Below, one piece after another: positions 41,507 through 50,814 of a stretch of DNA of 64,000 nt (its first letter is position 1; each line of letters begins with the position of its first letter). Below the pieces are notes generated by a model. It worked only from the letters and a program-made list of their open reading frames with translations. It was not told where the DNA came from and searched no databases. The position numbers were made by a program, and so were the translations under genes. This stretch comes from Natronomonas salina (lineage in GTDB: Archaea; Halobacteriota; Halobacteria; Halobacteriales; Haloarculaceae), in contig NZ_CP058335.1 in assembly GCF_013391105.1 (NCBI RefSeq), forward strand, positions 496,001-560,000, read 5' to 3'.

Positions 41507-41755
41507 TCACTCGCCGGCGTGCTCTTCCGGCGTCCGCGTCGTCAGTTCCAGCGCGTGGATGTCCGTGGTCATCGCGTCGCCGAGGGCGTCGTAGACGAGG
41601 TCGTGCTGCTGGACGAGCGGGAGGCCCTCGAAGGCCGGCGAGACGACGGTCGCCTGCAGGTGGTCGTCGTCGTGGTCGCCGCGGGCGCGCCTGACGGTCG
41701 CCTCGCAGTCCTCGATCTCGGCTTCGATGAGCTCCTCGACGTCTGCTGGGTCCAT
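41507..41755 (-). CDS. BolA-family protein
   Basis: An 82-residue BolA-like domain: IEAEIEDCEATVRRARGD at the start, HLQATVVSPAFEGLPLVQQHDLVYDAL (in parts, HLQATVVSPAFEG and VQQHDLVYDAL) and a closing IHALELTTRTPEE. The FEG...R/QH arrangement is diagnostic. BolA proteins partner monothiol glutaredoxins in iron-sulfur metabolism; the glutaredoxin-like protein at 24.4 kb is a dithiol type and so not an obvious partner. Confidence 0.85.
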   Translation of the reverse strand: MDPADVEELIEAEIEDCEATVRRARGDHDDDHLQATVVSPAFEGLPLVQQHDLVYDALGDAMTTDIHALELTTRTPEEHAGE

Positions 41756-41819
41756 ACCGGTCGGTGGGTCGGCCGACCGTAAAAACGCGCCGCCGCGGTC
41801 GTCGCGCTCGCGGTCGGGG

Positions 41820-41954
41820 CTACGAGTCGCCGAAGACCCGAAGGGCGACGCCGGCGACGATGGTGAGCACGCCGAGGATGGTGGCGATCGGCGGGATCGG
41901 GACGAACAACAGTACCACGCCGGCGAGGATGACGCCGGTGGAGAGTCTGACCAT
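41820..41954 (-). CDS. 44-residue two-helix membrane peptide
   Basis: A very short protein with two hydrophobic helices (TGVILAGVVLLFVPIPPIA and TILGVLTIVAGVALRVFG). The ATG at 41952-41954 is clear. Such mini membrane proteins are common in haloarchaea and usually uncharacterised. Confidence 0.6.
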   Translation of the reverse strand: MVRLSTGVILAGVVLLFVPIPPIATILGVLTIVAGVALRVFGDS

Positions 41955-42042
41955 ACCGTCGGTTCGGCCGGCCGACTGAAATGCGTGGGGGCGGCGACCG
42001 TCGAGAGGCGAGTATTTACCGCTCGGGCGACGAGTGGCGGGC

Positions 42043-43191
42043 ATGGATTGCGTCGTCGTCCGGTACGGGGAGCTCGGGACCAAGGGGCGGTCGGTGCGCC
42101 GGCGGATGGAGGAGCGGCTGCGCGGGAACGTCGCCGCGGCGCTCGAGGACCGCGACGTCTCGGGGAGCGTCGAGCGGACCGACGGCCGCCTCGTCGTCCA
42201 CGCGAACGACGCCGAGGCGGCGGCCGACGCCGCGGCCGCGCTGCCCGGCGTCGTCTCCGCCAGCCCGGCCCGGGAGGTCGTCCCCGAGACCGAGCGCATC
42301 TACGAGGCGCTGGTCGAGTTAGCCGAGGCGCGGGACGGGGGATTCGACACCTACGCCGTGCGCGCCTCGCGGGCGCGCGACGATTACCCGTTCACGAGTC
42401 CGGAACTGGAGCGGGAGGGCGGTGCCGCGGTCGGCCGGGCGGTCGACGCCGGCGTCGACCTCGACGACCCGGACGTCACCTTCGAGGCGGACGTCCGGCC
42501 GGACACCGCCTACGTCTTCGACGAGCGCCGCGAGGGGCCGGGCGGGCTTCCGGTCGGGACCCAGGCGCCGCTCGTCGCGCTCGTCTCCGGCGGCATCGAC
42601 TCGCCGGTCGCCGCCTTCGAGGCGATGCGCCGCGGCTCGCCGGTCGTCCCGGTGTACGTCGACCTCGGGGACTACGGCGGCGTCGACCACCGCGCCCGCG
42701 CCATCGCCGCCTGCGAACACCTCGCCGAGCGCGCGCCGAACCAGGACCTCCGGCCCTACGTCGTCGACGGCGGCGAGACGCTGGCGTACGTCGTCGAGAA
42801 CGTCGACCGCGGGCGGATGCTCTCCGTGCGGCGGTACTTCTTCGCCGTCGCCGAGGAGATCGCCCGGCGGGCGGACGCCGCGGGCATCGTCACGGGCGAG
42901 GCGCTCGGCCAGAAGTCCAGCCAGACCGCGCTGAACCTCCGGGTGACCTCCGCCGCGGTCGACCTCCCGGTCCACCGGCCGCTGCTGTCGATGGACAAGC
43001 CGGACATCACCGCACGGGCCCGCGACCTCGGCACCTACGCGGAGGCGGCGATCCCCGCGGGCTGCAACCGGCTCGTCCCGGAGCACCCGGAGACGAGCGG
43101 CAAGCTCGAGGGGTTGCTGAAGGTGGAGCCGGAAGACCTCCTCGACCAGGCGGCCGAAGACGCCGGCGCGGCGAGCCGGATCGAGTGGTGA
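42043..43191 (+). CDS. thiI: tRNA 4-thiouridine synthetase ThiI
   Basis: Adenylates and thiolates uridine 8 of tRNA. The 382-residue protein has an N-terminal ferredoxin-like part, a THUMP domain (about 55-165) and the PP-loop SGGIDSP at 182-188, followed by ALGQKSSQTALNL. The rhodanese domain of some bacterial ThiI is absent, as usual in archaea. GTATTTACC at 42012-42020 is the TATA box for a leaderless start at 42043. Confidence 0.9.
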   Translation: MDCVVVRYGELGTKGRSVRRRMEERLRGNVAAALEDRDVSGSVERTDGRLVVHANDAEAAADAAAALPGVVSASPAREVVPETERIYEALVELAEARDGGFDTYAVRASRARDDYPFTSPELEREGGAAVGRAVDAGVDLDDPDVTFEADVRPDTAYVFDERREGPGGLPVGTQAPLVALVSGGIDSPVAAFEAMRRGSPVVPVYVDLGDYGGVDHRARAIAACEHLAERAPNQDLRPYVVDGGETLAYVVENVDRGRMLSVRRYFFAVAEEIARRADAAGIVTGEALGQKSSQTALNLRVTSAAVDLPVHRPLLSMDKPDITARARDLGTYAEAAIPAGCNRLVPEHPETSGKLEGLLKVEPEDLLDQAAEDAGAASRIEW

Positions 43192-43201
43192 CGGCGGTCG
43201 C

Positions 43202-44524
43202 TCACTCCCGATCGCGGTAGAACGGCGACCGGACCTCGACGTCGGGGAAGCGCCAGCGGAGTTCCAGCCCGGCCAGCACGAGGAGGGAGACCAGCGACGC
43301 GCCCGCGGCGAGGAACTGCGGGCGACCCATCCAGACCGGCGAGATGTAGATGACGCCGTTGACGAGCCTGGAGGGGAACAGCGACTTCACCCCGCCGACG
43401 AACGCCGAGATCGGGTTGAAGCCGCCCTCTTCGTTCTCGGCGTCGCCGGTCCGGGATTCCAGATCGAGTTCGGTGGCGCTCTGCCCGGAAGAGCTCCCCC
43501 CGCCGGTCCCGAGGCGCTCGGCGTCGTAGGGGTGGGTGACCGGCACGGACCACGCGACGGAGCCGTTCGGTGCGATCTCGGCGACGCGCTTGCCGTGGGT
43601 GTCGGCGACCAGCGTGTTGCCGTTCGGGAGCCGGTCGGCGTCGCGCGGCCACTGCATCCGGTCGTCCGACCACTCCCAGGACTGCGTCCACTCGTCGCCG
43701 TCGCGCTGGTACTCGACGATGCGGCCGTTCTCGGAGTCGGCGACGAGCACCGCCGGGCCGCCGCGTTCTTCGGGGATGTAATCGGGGTTGTGCTGCTCGT
43801 GGAGCGTCCCGTAGTCGTTCTCGCTGCCGAGCGTCTGGTTCTCGATCAGACCGGTCTCCCGGTCGAGGAAGACGACCTGGTCCTGGTTGCGGAGGCTGAC
43901 CATCACGCGGCCGTCCTCGAGCACCTCGACGTCGTTGAGGTGCGCCCAGTCGTCGGGGAAGTCGCCGGCCTCTTCGACCGGGAAGTCGGCCTGGGCGTCC
44001 CAGAGCCACTCGACGATCTGGGTCTCGGTGTCGACGAGGAACACCTGGTCGTCGATCATGTCGGCGATCACGATGTGATTCTCGTCGACCCGGTCGTGGT
44101 CGTGCCACTCGGCGGCGAGCTCCTCGGCGTCGTAGCGAGCGTACACCTCCTCGACCTCGCCGGTCGAGAGGTTCGCCCGCTCGACGATGTTCCGGGTGCA
44201 GGGTGGCGACGAGCAGGTCGGCCCCTCCGTGTGGATGGTCTCCGTCGCTGCGTACTCGACGGTCATCGACTCGTTCGCCACGGGGTCGACATCGTAGTAC
44301 TTCGTGTGTTCGTCCTCGTAGTACAGCACGGACCCGTCGGGGTTCCAGGCGATGAGCGTGCCGTACTTCGCGGACTCCGTCACGACGGTCACGTTGTCGC
44401 GCGGTTCGGGTTCGGGGACCGTGTCGGCGCTGGCCGTCCGCGGCGCGGTGGCGGCACCGTGGGCCAAGGCGACGGCCGAGAGGACGAGTATCGCGACGAC
44501 GACGGCGCGTATCTTCCAGCGCAT
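43202..44524 (-). CDS. arylsulfotransferase-like (ASST family) membrane-anchored protein
   Basis: A 440-residue exported protein with an N-terminal signal/anchor helix (VVVAILVLSAVALAHGAA), a beta-propeller region with repeated motifs (LIAWNPDGSVLYYED, DAEELAAEWHDHDRV, WPRDADRLPNGNTLVADT), and a C-terminal membrane helix near 395-420. This is the layout of haloarchaeal proteins annotated as ASST or aryl-sulfate sulfotransferase-like. A CSSPPC pair near residue 105 may form a disulfide. Enzymatic activity is not assured; a binding propeller is possible. It is divergent from the Lrp gene. Confidence 0.8.
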   Translation of the reverse strand: MRWKIRAVVVAILVLSAVALAHGAATAPRTASADTVPEPEPRDNVTVVTESAKYGTLIAWNPDGSVLYYEDEHTKYYDVDPVANESMTVEYAATETIHTEGPTCSSPPCTRNIVERANLSTGEVEEVYARYDAEELAAEWHDHDRVDENHIVIADMIDDQVFLVDTETQIVEWLWDAQADFPVEEAGDFPDDWAHLNDVEVLEDGRVMVSLRNQDQVVFLDRETGLIENQTLGSENDYGTLHEQHNPDYIPEERGGPAVLVADSENGRIVEYQRDGDEWTQSWEWSDDRMQWPRDADRLPNGNTLVADTHGKRVAEIAPNGSVAWSVPVTHPYDAERLGTGGGSSSGQSATELDLESRTGDAENEEGGFNPISAFVGGVKSLFPSRLVNGVIYISPVWMGRPQFLAAGASLVSLLVLAGLELRWRFPDVEVRSPFYRDRE

Positions 44525-44590
44525 CTCGATGCCGGATACGCGCGTTGTGGCGCCAAAAGAGTATCCTTCTCCACGACAGGACCGCCGGTC

Positions 44591-45112
44591 ATGCCAACGG
44601 AACTACATTTGGGGCTGGAGGGCGTATCCACGCCCGTGGAACAGTACGAACTCGACGACGTCGACCGGGGTATCCTGCACGCGCTCCAGGAGAACGCCCG
44701 GGACGCGACCATCGAGGACATGGGCGAGGCGGTCGGCGTCTCCGCCAGCACCGTCCGCAACCGGATCAACGACATGGAAGCCGCCGGCGTCATCGAGGGG
44801 TACTCTCCGCACGTGAACTACGCGAGGGCCGGCTACGACCTGCACGTCCTCTACCTCTGCCAGACCGACGTCGACGAGCGCGAGCGGCTCTCGAAGGCCG
44901 CCCTGGAGGTCGACGGCGTCGTCAACGTCCACGAGTTGCTCGACGGCCGGCAGAACGTGATCATCGAGGCCGTCGCGAGGGACACCGAGCACATGACCGA
45001 CATCCACGACTCCGTCGTCCGCGCCGGCCTGGAGATCAGAGAGACCGAGTACGTCCGCAACAACTACGCCCAGCCGTGGAACCACTTCGGTGCCGAGGTC
45101 GTCGACGACTGA
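44591..45112 (+). CDS. Lrp/AsnC-family transcription regulator
   Basis: A 173-residue regulator: N-terminal winged helix (LDDVDRGILHALQENARDAT, then GVSASTVRNRINDMEAAGVI) and a C-terminal ligand/dimer domain with VHELLDGRQNVIIEAVAR. Lrp proteins sense amino acids or metabolites. The ATG at 44591 gives a short N-terminal extension before the HTH. It is divergent from the ASST-like gene across only 66 bases, so it may control that gene and itself. Confidence 0.87.
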   Translation: MPTELHLGLEGVSTPVEQYELDDVDRGILHALQENARDATIEDMGEAVGVSASTVRNRINDMEAAGVIEGYSPHVNYARAGYDLHVLYLCQTDVDERERLSKAALEVDGVVNVHELLDGRQNVIIEAVARDTEHMTDIHDSVVRAGLEIRETEYVRNNYAQPWNHFGAEVVDD

Positions 45113-45166
45113 GCACGTCGACGTCCCTCCCCACTCCCCGAGAATCGTACCGCGCGAAGCGGGCCG

Positions 45167-46153
45167 TCAGGTCCAGCGGTCCAGCCCGGTCTGGACGACG
45201 GCGTCCTCGATGCGTTCGAAGCCGCGCTCGACCTCGTCGGCCGGCACCTCCCACTCCTCGGTGACGTAGCGCCGGGCCGCGTCCATGTCCGGGTCGATGT
45301 CGGTGTCGTAGTCGTAGTCGTCGGTGACCGCCGGGTCGAGAAACAGGTTCCGGATGCGGTCGGCGTGGGGGATGGACTCCTCGCGGGCGTCCAGGGCGCC
45401 CCAGAGGTCGCCGTGCTCGTGGATGAGCTTCACCGCGGTCTTCGGGCCGACCCCGGAGATGCCCTCGTTGAAGTCGGTGCCGACGAGGATGGCCGCGTCG
45501 ACCAGTTCCTCCCAGGTGAGGTCGTGCTCCTCGAGGGTCGCCTCGAAGTCCATGCACTCTGGATTCCCTTTGCTCGTGAGTTGGCGGAGCGTGAACGGCG
45601 CGCCGAGCAGCAGCGTGTCGTAGTCCTCCGAGCCGGCGTAGTCGGCATCGCCCCGTCTGGCCATGTAGGCGGCCTGGGCTTCCCCCTCCGCGGGCGCCTT
45701 CACCACCGGCACGTCGAGCAGTTCCAGCAGTTCGCGGGTCGTGTCGACGATGGTCTCGGTGAGGCGCTGGGTCCGGGAGTCCAGCGTCGCGATCTCCGCG
45801 GCGTCGGCGTCGTCGCGCTCGCGGGCCTCCTCGAGCTGTTCCTCGTAGGACTGCCGCTGTTCCCGGCGTGACTCGACCTCGTCGTCCTTCAGCTCCGTGA
45901 CGCCGCCGTCGAAGACGAAGACCGGCGTGATGTCGTTCTCGAGGAACTTCGGGAGCCCCTGGACGACGCCGACGAGGTTGGCGACCTCCTCGCCGTCGGC
46001 GGTCGTGTACACCTCCGAGCGGGTGAACCGGACGGTCGTCGTGAGGTAGCGGTACAGCCAGTTGTGCGCGTCGATGGCGACGGTCGAGCCGGCCAGCTCC
46101 CCGAAGGGCTTGGGCTCGAGGACAGCCAGTTGCCGGAGGTCCGCGTTTCCCAT
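45167..46153 (-). CDS. fen: flap endonuclease 1
   Basis: Structure-specific nuclease that removes 5' flaps in Okazaki-fragment processing and repair. The 328-residue protein has the N-domain ([17 protein letters not shown]; nucleases normally have this first Asp) and the I-domain ([18 protein letters not shown] with acidic metal ligands, then [12 protein letters not shown]). A helix-hairpin-helix near [15 protein letters not shown] follows. A PCNA-binding tail is expected near the C-terminus; the ending [10 protein letters not shown] holds Q-x2-L-x2-W-like residues. Confidence 0.92.
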   Translation of the reverse strand: MGNADLRQLAVLEPKPFGELAGSTVAIDAHNWLYRYLTTTVRFTRSEVYTTADGEEVANLVGVVQGLPKFLENDITPVFVFDGGVTELKDDEVESRREQRQSYEEQLEEARERDDADAAEIATLDSRTQRLTETIVDTTRELLELLDVPVVKAPAEGEAQAAYMARRGDADYAGSEDYDTLLLGAPFTLRQLTSKGNPECMDFEATLEEHDLTWEELVDAAILVGTDFNEGISGVGPKTAVKLIHEHGDLWGALDAREESIPHADRIRNLFLDPAVTDDYDYDTDIDPDMDAARRYVTEEWEVPADEVERGFERIEDAVVQTGLDRWT

Positions 46154-46210
46154 CGGCGGCGGTATGCGGTCCGGCGGCTTGAAACCGCCGGTGCCCGACG
46201 GCGCGGGCGG

Positions 46211-46786
46211 TCAGCGCTCCGGGTCCGCCGCGGCTGCCGTCGGCGGCTCCGACCCAGTCTTCCGGGCCAGGAACGCGACCTCGGCGTCGGAGAGGTCCCG
46301 TTCCCGGTAGCGGTCGAGGCCGGCCTGGTAGGTCTCGGCGGAGCGGTCGGGGGCGACCTGCGAGGTCGGCCGCTCCAGGACGAGTTCCGCGACGCCCGTA
46401 TCCTCGCCGGTGAACGCGAAGCCGGCCCGGTAGAGCGCCTCGTAGGCGTAAGGGTTGTTGACGCCGATCCGGACGCGGTCGTAGCCCCGTTCGGCCGCCC
46501 GATCGGATACGAACCGGCAGAGTCGCGGGCCGAGCCCCTCGCCCCGAAGGTCGTCCCTGACGGTCACGTATCGGAGCCACAGCGTCGACGGGTCGGTCCG
46601 GTCCTCGTTGAAGGCGACGGCCGCGAGCACGGCGTCGTCCCACTCCGAGTCGGTGGCCGCATTGGGCTCCCGGACGACCGCCTTCCCCGTGTTCGACATG
46701 ACGAACTTGCCGGCGTAGCTGAACCGGCGGTAGTCCAGCCGGAGCGTCGGCCCGTCCGGGGGCCACCCCAGGACCTCGATCTCCAT
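46211..46786 (-). CDS. GNAT-family N-acetyltransferase
   Basis: A 191-residue acetyltransferase-fold protein. The acetyl-CoA site reads VRDDLRGEGLGPRLCRFV, and IGVNNPYAYEALYRAGFAFTG is the last GNAT motif. The N-terminal region (LRLDYRRFSYAGKFVMS) is specific to a haloarchaeal group. Substrate unknown. It is divergent from the methyltransferase gene. Confidence 0.82.
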   Translation of the reverse strand: MEIEVLGWPPDGPTLRLDYRRFSYAGKFVMSNTGKAVVREPNAATDSEWDDAVLAAVAFNEDRTDPSTLWLRYVTVRDDLRGEGLGPRLCRFVSDRAAERGYDRVRIGVNNPYAYEALYRAGFAFTGEDTGVAELVLERPTSQVAPDRSAETYQAGLDRYRERDLSDAEVAFLARKTGSEPPTAAAADPER

Positions 46787-46836
46787 GCCGACGCTTGCGG
46801 GGCAACGGTGTTAGGTTCGACGCTCGTAGCCCGGGT

Positions 46837-47394
46837 ATGGACTGGGACGTCCGCGCCTTCGACGCCTTCGCCCCGGCCTACGACCTGTTGATGCCGTCGG
46901 CCGACGCCGTCGCGCTCCGGAAGGGACTGTACTGCGCCGACCGCGACGTCGAGCGCATCGTCGAGGTGGGCGGCGGGTCGGGACGGGCCGCCCGGGAGGT
47001 CGACGCGACGGTCCTGGACCCGGCCCGCGGGATGCTCGAACGGGCCCGCCGGAAGGGGCTGGAGACGGTCCAGGGCAGCGCGGCCGATCTGCCGCTGGTC
47101 GACGGGTCGGTCGACGCCGTGCTGGTGGTGGATGCCCTCCACCACTTCCCCGACCACGCGCGCTGCCTCTCGGAGATGGCGCGCGTCCTCGCGCCGGGCG
47201 GCGTCCTCGTCGTCAGGGAGTTCGACCGCTCGACGCGCCGCGGTCGGCTGGTCGAGCGGGCCGAACCCCTCTTCGGCTTCGATTCGCAGTTCTACACCGC
47301 GGCGGAGCTACTGGAGGCCGTCGACGCTGCAGGGCTGGACGCCAGGCCCGTCGAGTACGGCTTCGAGATGACCGTCGTCGGCGTCAAGAAGTAG
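46837..47394 (+). CDS. class I SAM-dependent methyltransferase
   Basis: A 185-residue methyltransferase. Motif I is VEVGGGSGRAA, a post-I acidic residue lies in ATVLDPARGML, and motif III-like segments are GSVDAVLVVDALHHFPDH and VLAPGGVLVVREFDR. The layout resembles UbiE/COQ5-like small-molecule methyltransferases. Substrate unknown. The ATG at 46837 begins the homology. Confidence 0.85.
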   Translation: MDWDVRAFDAFAPAYDLLMPSADAVALRKGLYCADRDVERIVEVGGGSGRAAREVDATVLDPARGMLERARRKGLETVQGSAADLPLVDGSVDAVLVVDALHHFPDHARCLSEMARVLAPGGVLVVREFDRSTRRGRLVERAEPLFGFDSQFYTAAELLEAVDAAGLDARPVEYGFEMTVVGVKK

Positions 47395-47429
47395 TACCCG
47401 GGTCGAACGCGGCCGGGGGTGGTCGGAAT

Positions 47430-47843
47430 CTACGCGATCTGGAAGTAGAGGAAGCGCCAGATCGCCAGCACGACGGCGCCGCCGACCAGCATGATGGCGG
47501 CGAAGACCGGTTCGGCGCCGCGGGCGGGGAGGGCGACGACGCGGATCACGAGCGCGATCAGCACCGCCGGGATCCACGACCGGATCGCCAGCGGGATCGA
47601 GGAGTTCGGCGCGGAGCCGCCGCCCGGGGAGTAGGCGCCGATCAGGGGCGCACAGATCAGCCAGCCGAGGACGAACGGCCCGGCGACGATCAGGTAGAGT
47701 GATGGTTCGGCCTGTATCTCTTCGACGGTGCTGTGCTCGAGAGTCCCCACGAACAGGAACGCCAGCAGGGCCACGAGGTCCCCGACGGCGATGGGCCACG
47801 TGCTCGCGTCGAGGCGCTGTTCGAGGAACGACTGCTCTGGCAT
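47430..47843 (-). CDS. DUF3054-type membrane protein
   Basis: A 137-residue protein with four hydrophobic helices. WPIAVGDLVALLAFLFVGTLEH at the start (a conserved GD pair), PFVLGWLICAPLIGAY in the middle and IRVVALPARG after the third helix match DUF3054. Function unknown. It lies between the methyltransferase and the MFS gene. Confidence 0.82.
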   Translation of the reverse strand: MPEQSFLEQRLDASTWPIAVGDLVALLAFLFVGTLEHSTVEEIQAEPSLYLIVAGPFVLGWLICAPLIGAYSPGGGSAPNSSIPLAIRSWIPAVLIALVIRVVALPARGAEPVFAAIMLVGGAVVLAIWRFLYFQIA

Positions 47844-47919
47844 GCGCGACCGTTCGGCGCCACCCCTTCAAGTCCTTGCGGATTCGGGCGTCCGTGGGAC
47901 GGACCGACACCCCGGACCG

Positions 47920-49215
47920 TCAGCCGGCGGCGTCCGGGTCGGCGTCGCCCATGCCGGACCCGGCGGGCGGCCGGAGGACGAGGGCGGCCAGCCCCGCGGC
48001 GACGGCGAGGCCGCCGCCCAGCGCGAACGTCGACACCCAGCCGAAGCCGGCGACGAGGAAGCCGGCGACGGTGCCGGCGATGACGCCGCCGCCGACCTTC
48101 GCGGTGTAGAGGACGGCGTAGTTGCTCGAGGAGAACTCCGCGCCGTAGTAGTCGGCCAGCATCGCCGGGAAGTAGACGTACAGCGGCGAGGAGAAGAACA
48201 TCGCCGCCATCACCAGCCCGACGAAGGCGATCTCGGCGTCGGTCTCGCCGGCGGCGATGAGCCCGAACCGGAACACCCCCGCCAGGAGGAACGACCCGGC
48301 CATGACGTACTTGCGGGGGTAGCGGTCCGAGACCTCGCCGAGGACGAGCCGGGAGACGCCGGCGGCCAGCGGGAGCAGCGTCGCGGAGGCGGTGGCGACG
48401 ACCGCGGCGAAGCCGAACGCCTCGGCGAAGCGGACGACGTTGGCGATGACGAGGAGGTCGGCGCCCGCGATGGCGACGAACATGGCGTAGAGCAGCCAGA
48501 ACTGCCAGGTCCGGAGCACCTCGGTCGTCTTGTACGCGCGACCGCGGAGGGAGGCGGCGAGGTCGGAGTCGTCCTCCTCGGCGCCGTTTTCGCGGGCGAG
48601 CCACTCGCTCGGCGGGTCCCGGAGGACGACCGTCCCGAGGAGGAGGACGATGAGGATGCCGAGGCCCATGTTCCGGAGGACGTCCTGGTATCCGCCGACG
48701 GTGGCGTTCGCGCGGACGTAGGGGACGACGAGCGTGCTGCCGGCGGCGAAGGCCATCGTCCCGATGCCGGTCGTCAGGCCGCTCCGGTCGGGGAACCACT
48801 TGACGGCGGTGTTGACGGCGACGGTGTAGACGATGCCGACGCCGACGGCGCCGACCGAGTAGAGGACGTACAGCTGCCAGATCGACGTCGCGTACGCGAG
48901 GCCGAGGTAGCCGCCGCCCGCGAGGATCGCCGCGAGGAACGTCAGGTAGCGCGGCCCGGAGCGGTCGCGCCACCAGCCAGCGGGGAACTGCGAGAGCGAC
49001 TGGAAGACGACGTAGAAGGAGAAGACGGCGCCGAGCGCCGGCAGCGAGATCTCCAGGCTCTCGGCCAGCGGACCCTCGATCGACGACCAGACGTACTGGT
49101 AGGGGCTGACGGCGGCCATCATCGCCGCCGCGGCGAGAATCTGCCACCACCGCGAGAAGCCGAGGGCGTCGCGTGCGCGGCCCGCGTAGTCGACGGACGA
49201 CGAGTCGCCACTCAT
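47920..49215 (-). CDS. MFS transporter, oxalate/formate-antiporter (OFA) type
   Basis: A 431-residue transporter with 12 predicted helices. The N-terminal half contains FSFYVVFQSLSQFPAGWWRDR and the motif-A-like loop RSGPRYLTF; the second half has the inverted counterpart VLGEVSDRYPRKYVM. Layout and a long central loop (LARENGAEEDDSDLAASLRG) fit OFA-type carriers of small carboxylates. Start at 49215. Confidence 0.86.
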   Translation of the reverse strand: MSGDSSSVDYAGRARDALGFSRWWQILAAAAMMAAVSPYQYVWSSIEGPLAESLEISLPALGAVFSFYVVFQSLSQFPAGWWRDRSGPRYLTFLAAILAGGGYLGLAYATSIWQLYVLYSVGAVGVGIVYTVAVNTAVKWFPDRSGLTTGIGTMAFAAGSTLVVPYVRANATVGGYQDVLRNMGLGILIVLLLGTVVLRDPPSEWLARENGAEEDDSDLAASLRGRAYKTTEVLRTWQFWLLYAMFVAIAGADLLVIANVVRFAEAFGFAAVVATASATLLPLAAGVSRLVLGEVSDRYPRKYVMAGSFLLAGVFRFGLIAAGETDAEIAFVGLVMAAMFFSSPLYVYFPAMLADYYGAEFSSSNYAVLYTAKVGGGVIAGTVAGFLVAGFGWVSTFALGGGLAVAAGLAALVLRPPAGSGMGDADPDAAG

Positions 49216-49521
49216 TGCCCGCGGCTTCTCGCGGTGTCGGGATAAACGGACGGACTTCGGTCGCTGAACTCAGTTCTCGAAACGAGTATGCGCAGGAGGA
49301 ATTACGACGTGGCCGCGACTGAATCGAACGGTTACTGATAAGTGGGTTTGAGAATCCGATTCTGAGCCGATATCACCGCACTTTTCGGGCCCCTAACCAC
49401 GTCATAAGTTATAGAGATAGCTCTCGTTTACCATTCAGGACCAACTCATCAATGGCAGATACAGTATCCAGCCCGTTTGGGAAACACTTATATGGTTATT
49501 CCTCATAGACTGTAATGTATT
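49216..49521. other. intergenic region with low GC, no gene seen
   Basis: This 306-base spacer is richer in A and T than its surroundings. It holds the likely promoters of the MFS gene (left end) and of the small membrane protein (ACTTATATGG at 49485-49494 is a TATA box at about -30). GAGAATCCGATTCTGAG near 49350 is a short dyad. No coding frame or RNA gene was recognised. Confidence 0.5.
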
Positions 49522-49761
49522 ATGACTGGTTATTACGACGTCGTCCTGGGGCTCATCCCGCTTTCACTCGCCGGCCTGACCGCACTCCTCTTCGTCGCCG
49601 GGATGTCGTTGTCTGTCTCGATCCCGCTCGCCTCCGTCGTCACCCTCGGCCTGATGGGCCACGCCATGTTCGTGAACGCCCCCGTCTCGCCGACGCCCGC
49701 GGACGCGAACGCACAGCAGTCCAGCGACTCCTCCTCGACGACCGGATTCACGGCCGACTGA
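49522..49761 (+). CDS. small haloarchaeal membrane protein
   Basis: A 79-residue protein with two hydrophobic helices (VVLGLIPLSLAGLTALLFVAG and VSIPLASVVTLGLMGHAMFV) and a Ser/Asp-rich tail. A strong TATA box (TTATATGG) lies at the right distance for a leaderless start. Function unknown. Confidence 0.7.
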   Translation: MTGYYDVVLGLIPLSLAGLTALLFVAGMSLSVSIPLASVVTLGLMGHAMFVNAPVSPTPADANAQQSSDSSSTTGFTAD

Positions 49762-49815
49762 ACGTCACGCCAGCACACCCGCAGCACTAAGCGCACCGCA
49801 TCCGAACCCCTTCCT

Positions 49816-50814
49816 ATGACGGACGTCCTGTTCCTGCAGAGCGACGAGCTATCGGACCTCGCGACCCCCGCCGAGTACGTCGAGTGGGTCCGCGACGGCT
49901 ACGAGAGCCACGGCAACGACGGGTCCGCCGAGCCACGGACCAAACTCGTCAGCGCCGACCCGCCGGGCATGTGCACTGGCTACCTCGCGATCCTCCCGGA
50001 GGTCGGCGGCATGGGCGGGTACACCTACGCGGCGGGCTTCGGCGACGGCGACGTCCACTTCGCGCTGCCGCTGTTCGACGCCGAGTCCGGCCGGATGGAG
50101 GCGCTGCTCGACGGCGCGTCGATGAACCCCTTCAAGACCGGCGCGGCCGGCGCGGTCGGCGTCGACGCGCTCGCCCGGGAGGACGCGACCACGCTCGCGA
50201 TGATCGGCTCCGGAGCCCAGGCCCGCGGCCAGCTGAAGGCCACCGCCACGGTGCGGGACTTCGAGACGGTCCGTGTCTTCTCGCCGACCCGCGAGAGCCG
50301 CGAATCCTTCGCCGCCGACTTCGACGACCGGCTCGACGCTGACGTCTCGGCAGTCGAGTCCGCGGCCGAGGCCCTCGAGGAGGCCGACGTCGTCGTCACG
50401 GCGACGAAGGCCGAGGACCCGGTCTTCGACGACGCGGACCTCCCGGACGACGCCCACGTCACGGCGATGGGCCAGTACGACCGCGGGAAGCAGGAGATTC
50501 CCCCGGAGACGGTCGCCCGGTCGACGTACGTCCCGGACCTCCGGGAGCGCGCCTTCCAGGACGCGGGGGCGTTCCTCGCGGCGCTCGACGACGGGCTCGT
50601 CGACGAGGACCACGTCCACGCCGAGCTGGGCGAGGTGGTCGCCGGCCACGAGGCCGGCCGCACGAGCGACGACGAGGTGACGGTGTTCGACAGCGGGGGA
50701 ACGGGCATCGAGACGGTCGCCGCCGCCTGGAACCTCTATCGCCGGGCGGAAGAACAGGGTCTGGGTCGCCCCCTCGAGTTCGCGCCGGGCAGTGAAGCGT
50801 TGACCGGCGAGTGA
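49816..50814 (+). CDS. ornithine cyclodeaminase/mu-crystallin family protein
   Basis: A 332-residue NAD(P)-binding protein with family features: EPRTKLV near residue 40 (substrate Arg/Lys), the Rossmann motif MIGSGAQARGQL near 135, and DADLPDDAHVTAMGQY further on. Members include ornithine cyclodeaminase, alanine dehydrogenase (archaeal Ala-DH) and ketimine reductases; sequence alone does not decide. The stop TGA abuts the stop of the convergent presenilin gene (TGATCA). Confidence 0.85.
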   Translation: MTDVLFLQSDELSDLATPAEYVEWVRDGYESHGNDGSAEPRTKLVSADPPGMCTGYLAILPEVGGMGGYTYAAGFGDGDVHFALPLFDAESGRMEALLDGASMNPFKTGAAGAVGVDALAREDATTLAMIGSGAQARGQLKATATVRDFETVRVFSPTRESRESFAADFDDRLDADVSAVESAAEALEEADVVVTATKAEDPVFDDADLPDDAHVTAMGQYDRGKQEIPPETVARSTYVPDLRERAFQDAGAFLAALDDGLVDEDHVHAELGEVVAGHEAGRTSDDEVTVFDSGGTGIETVAAAWNLYRRAEEQGLGRPLEFAPGSEALTGE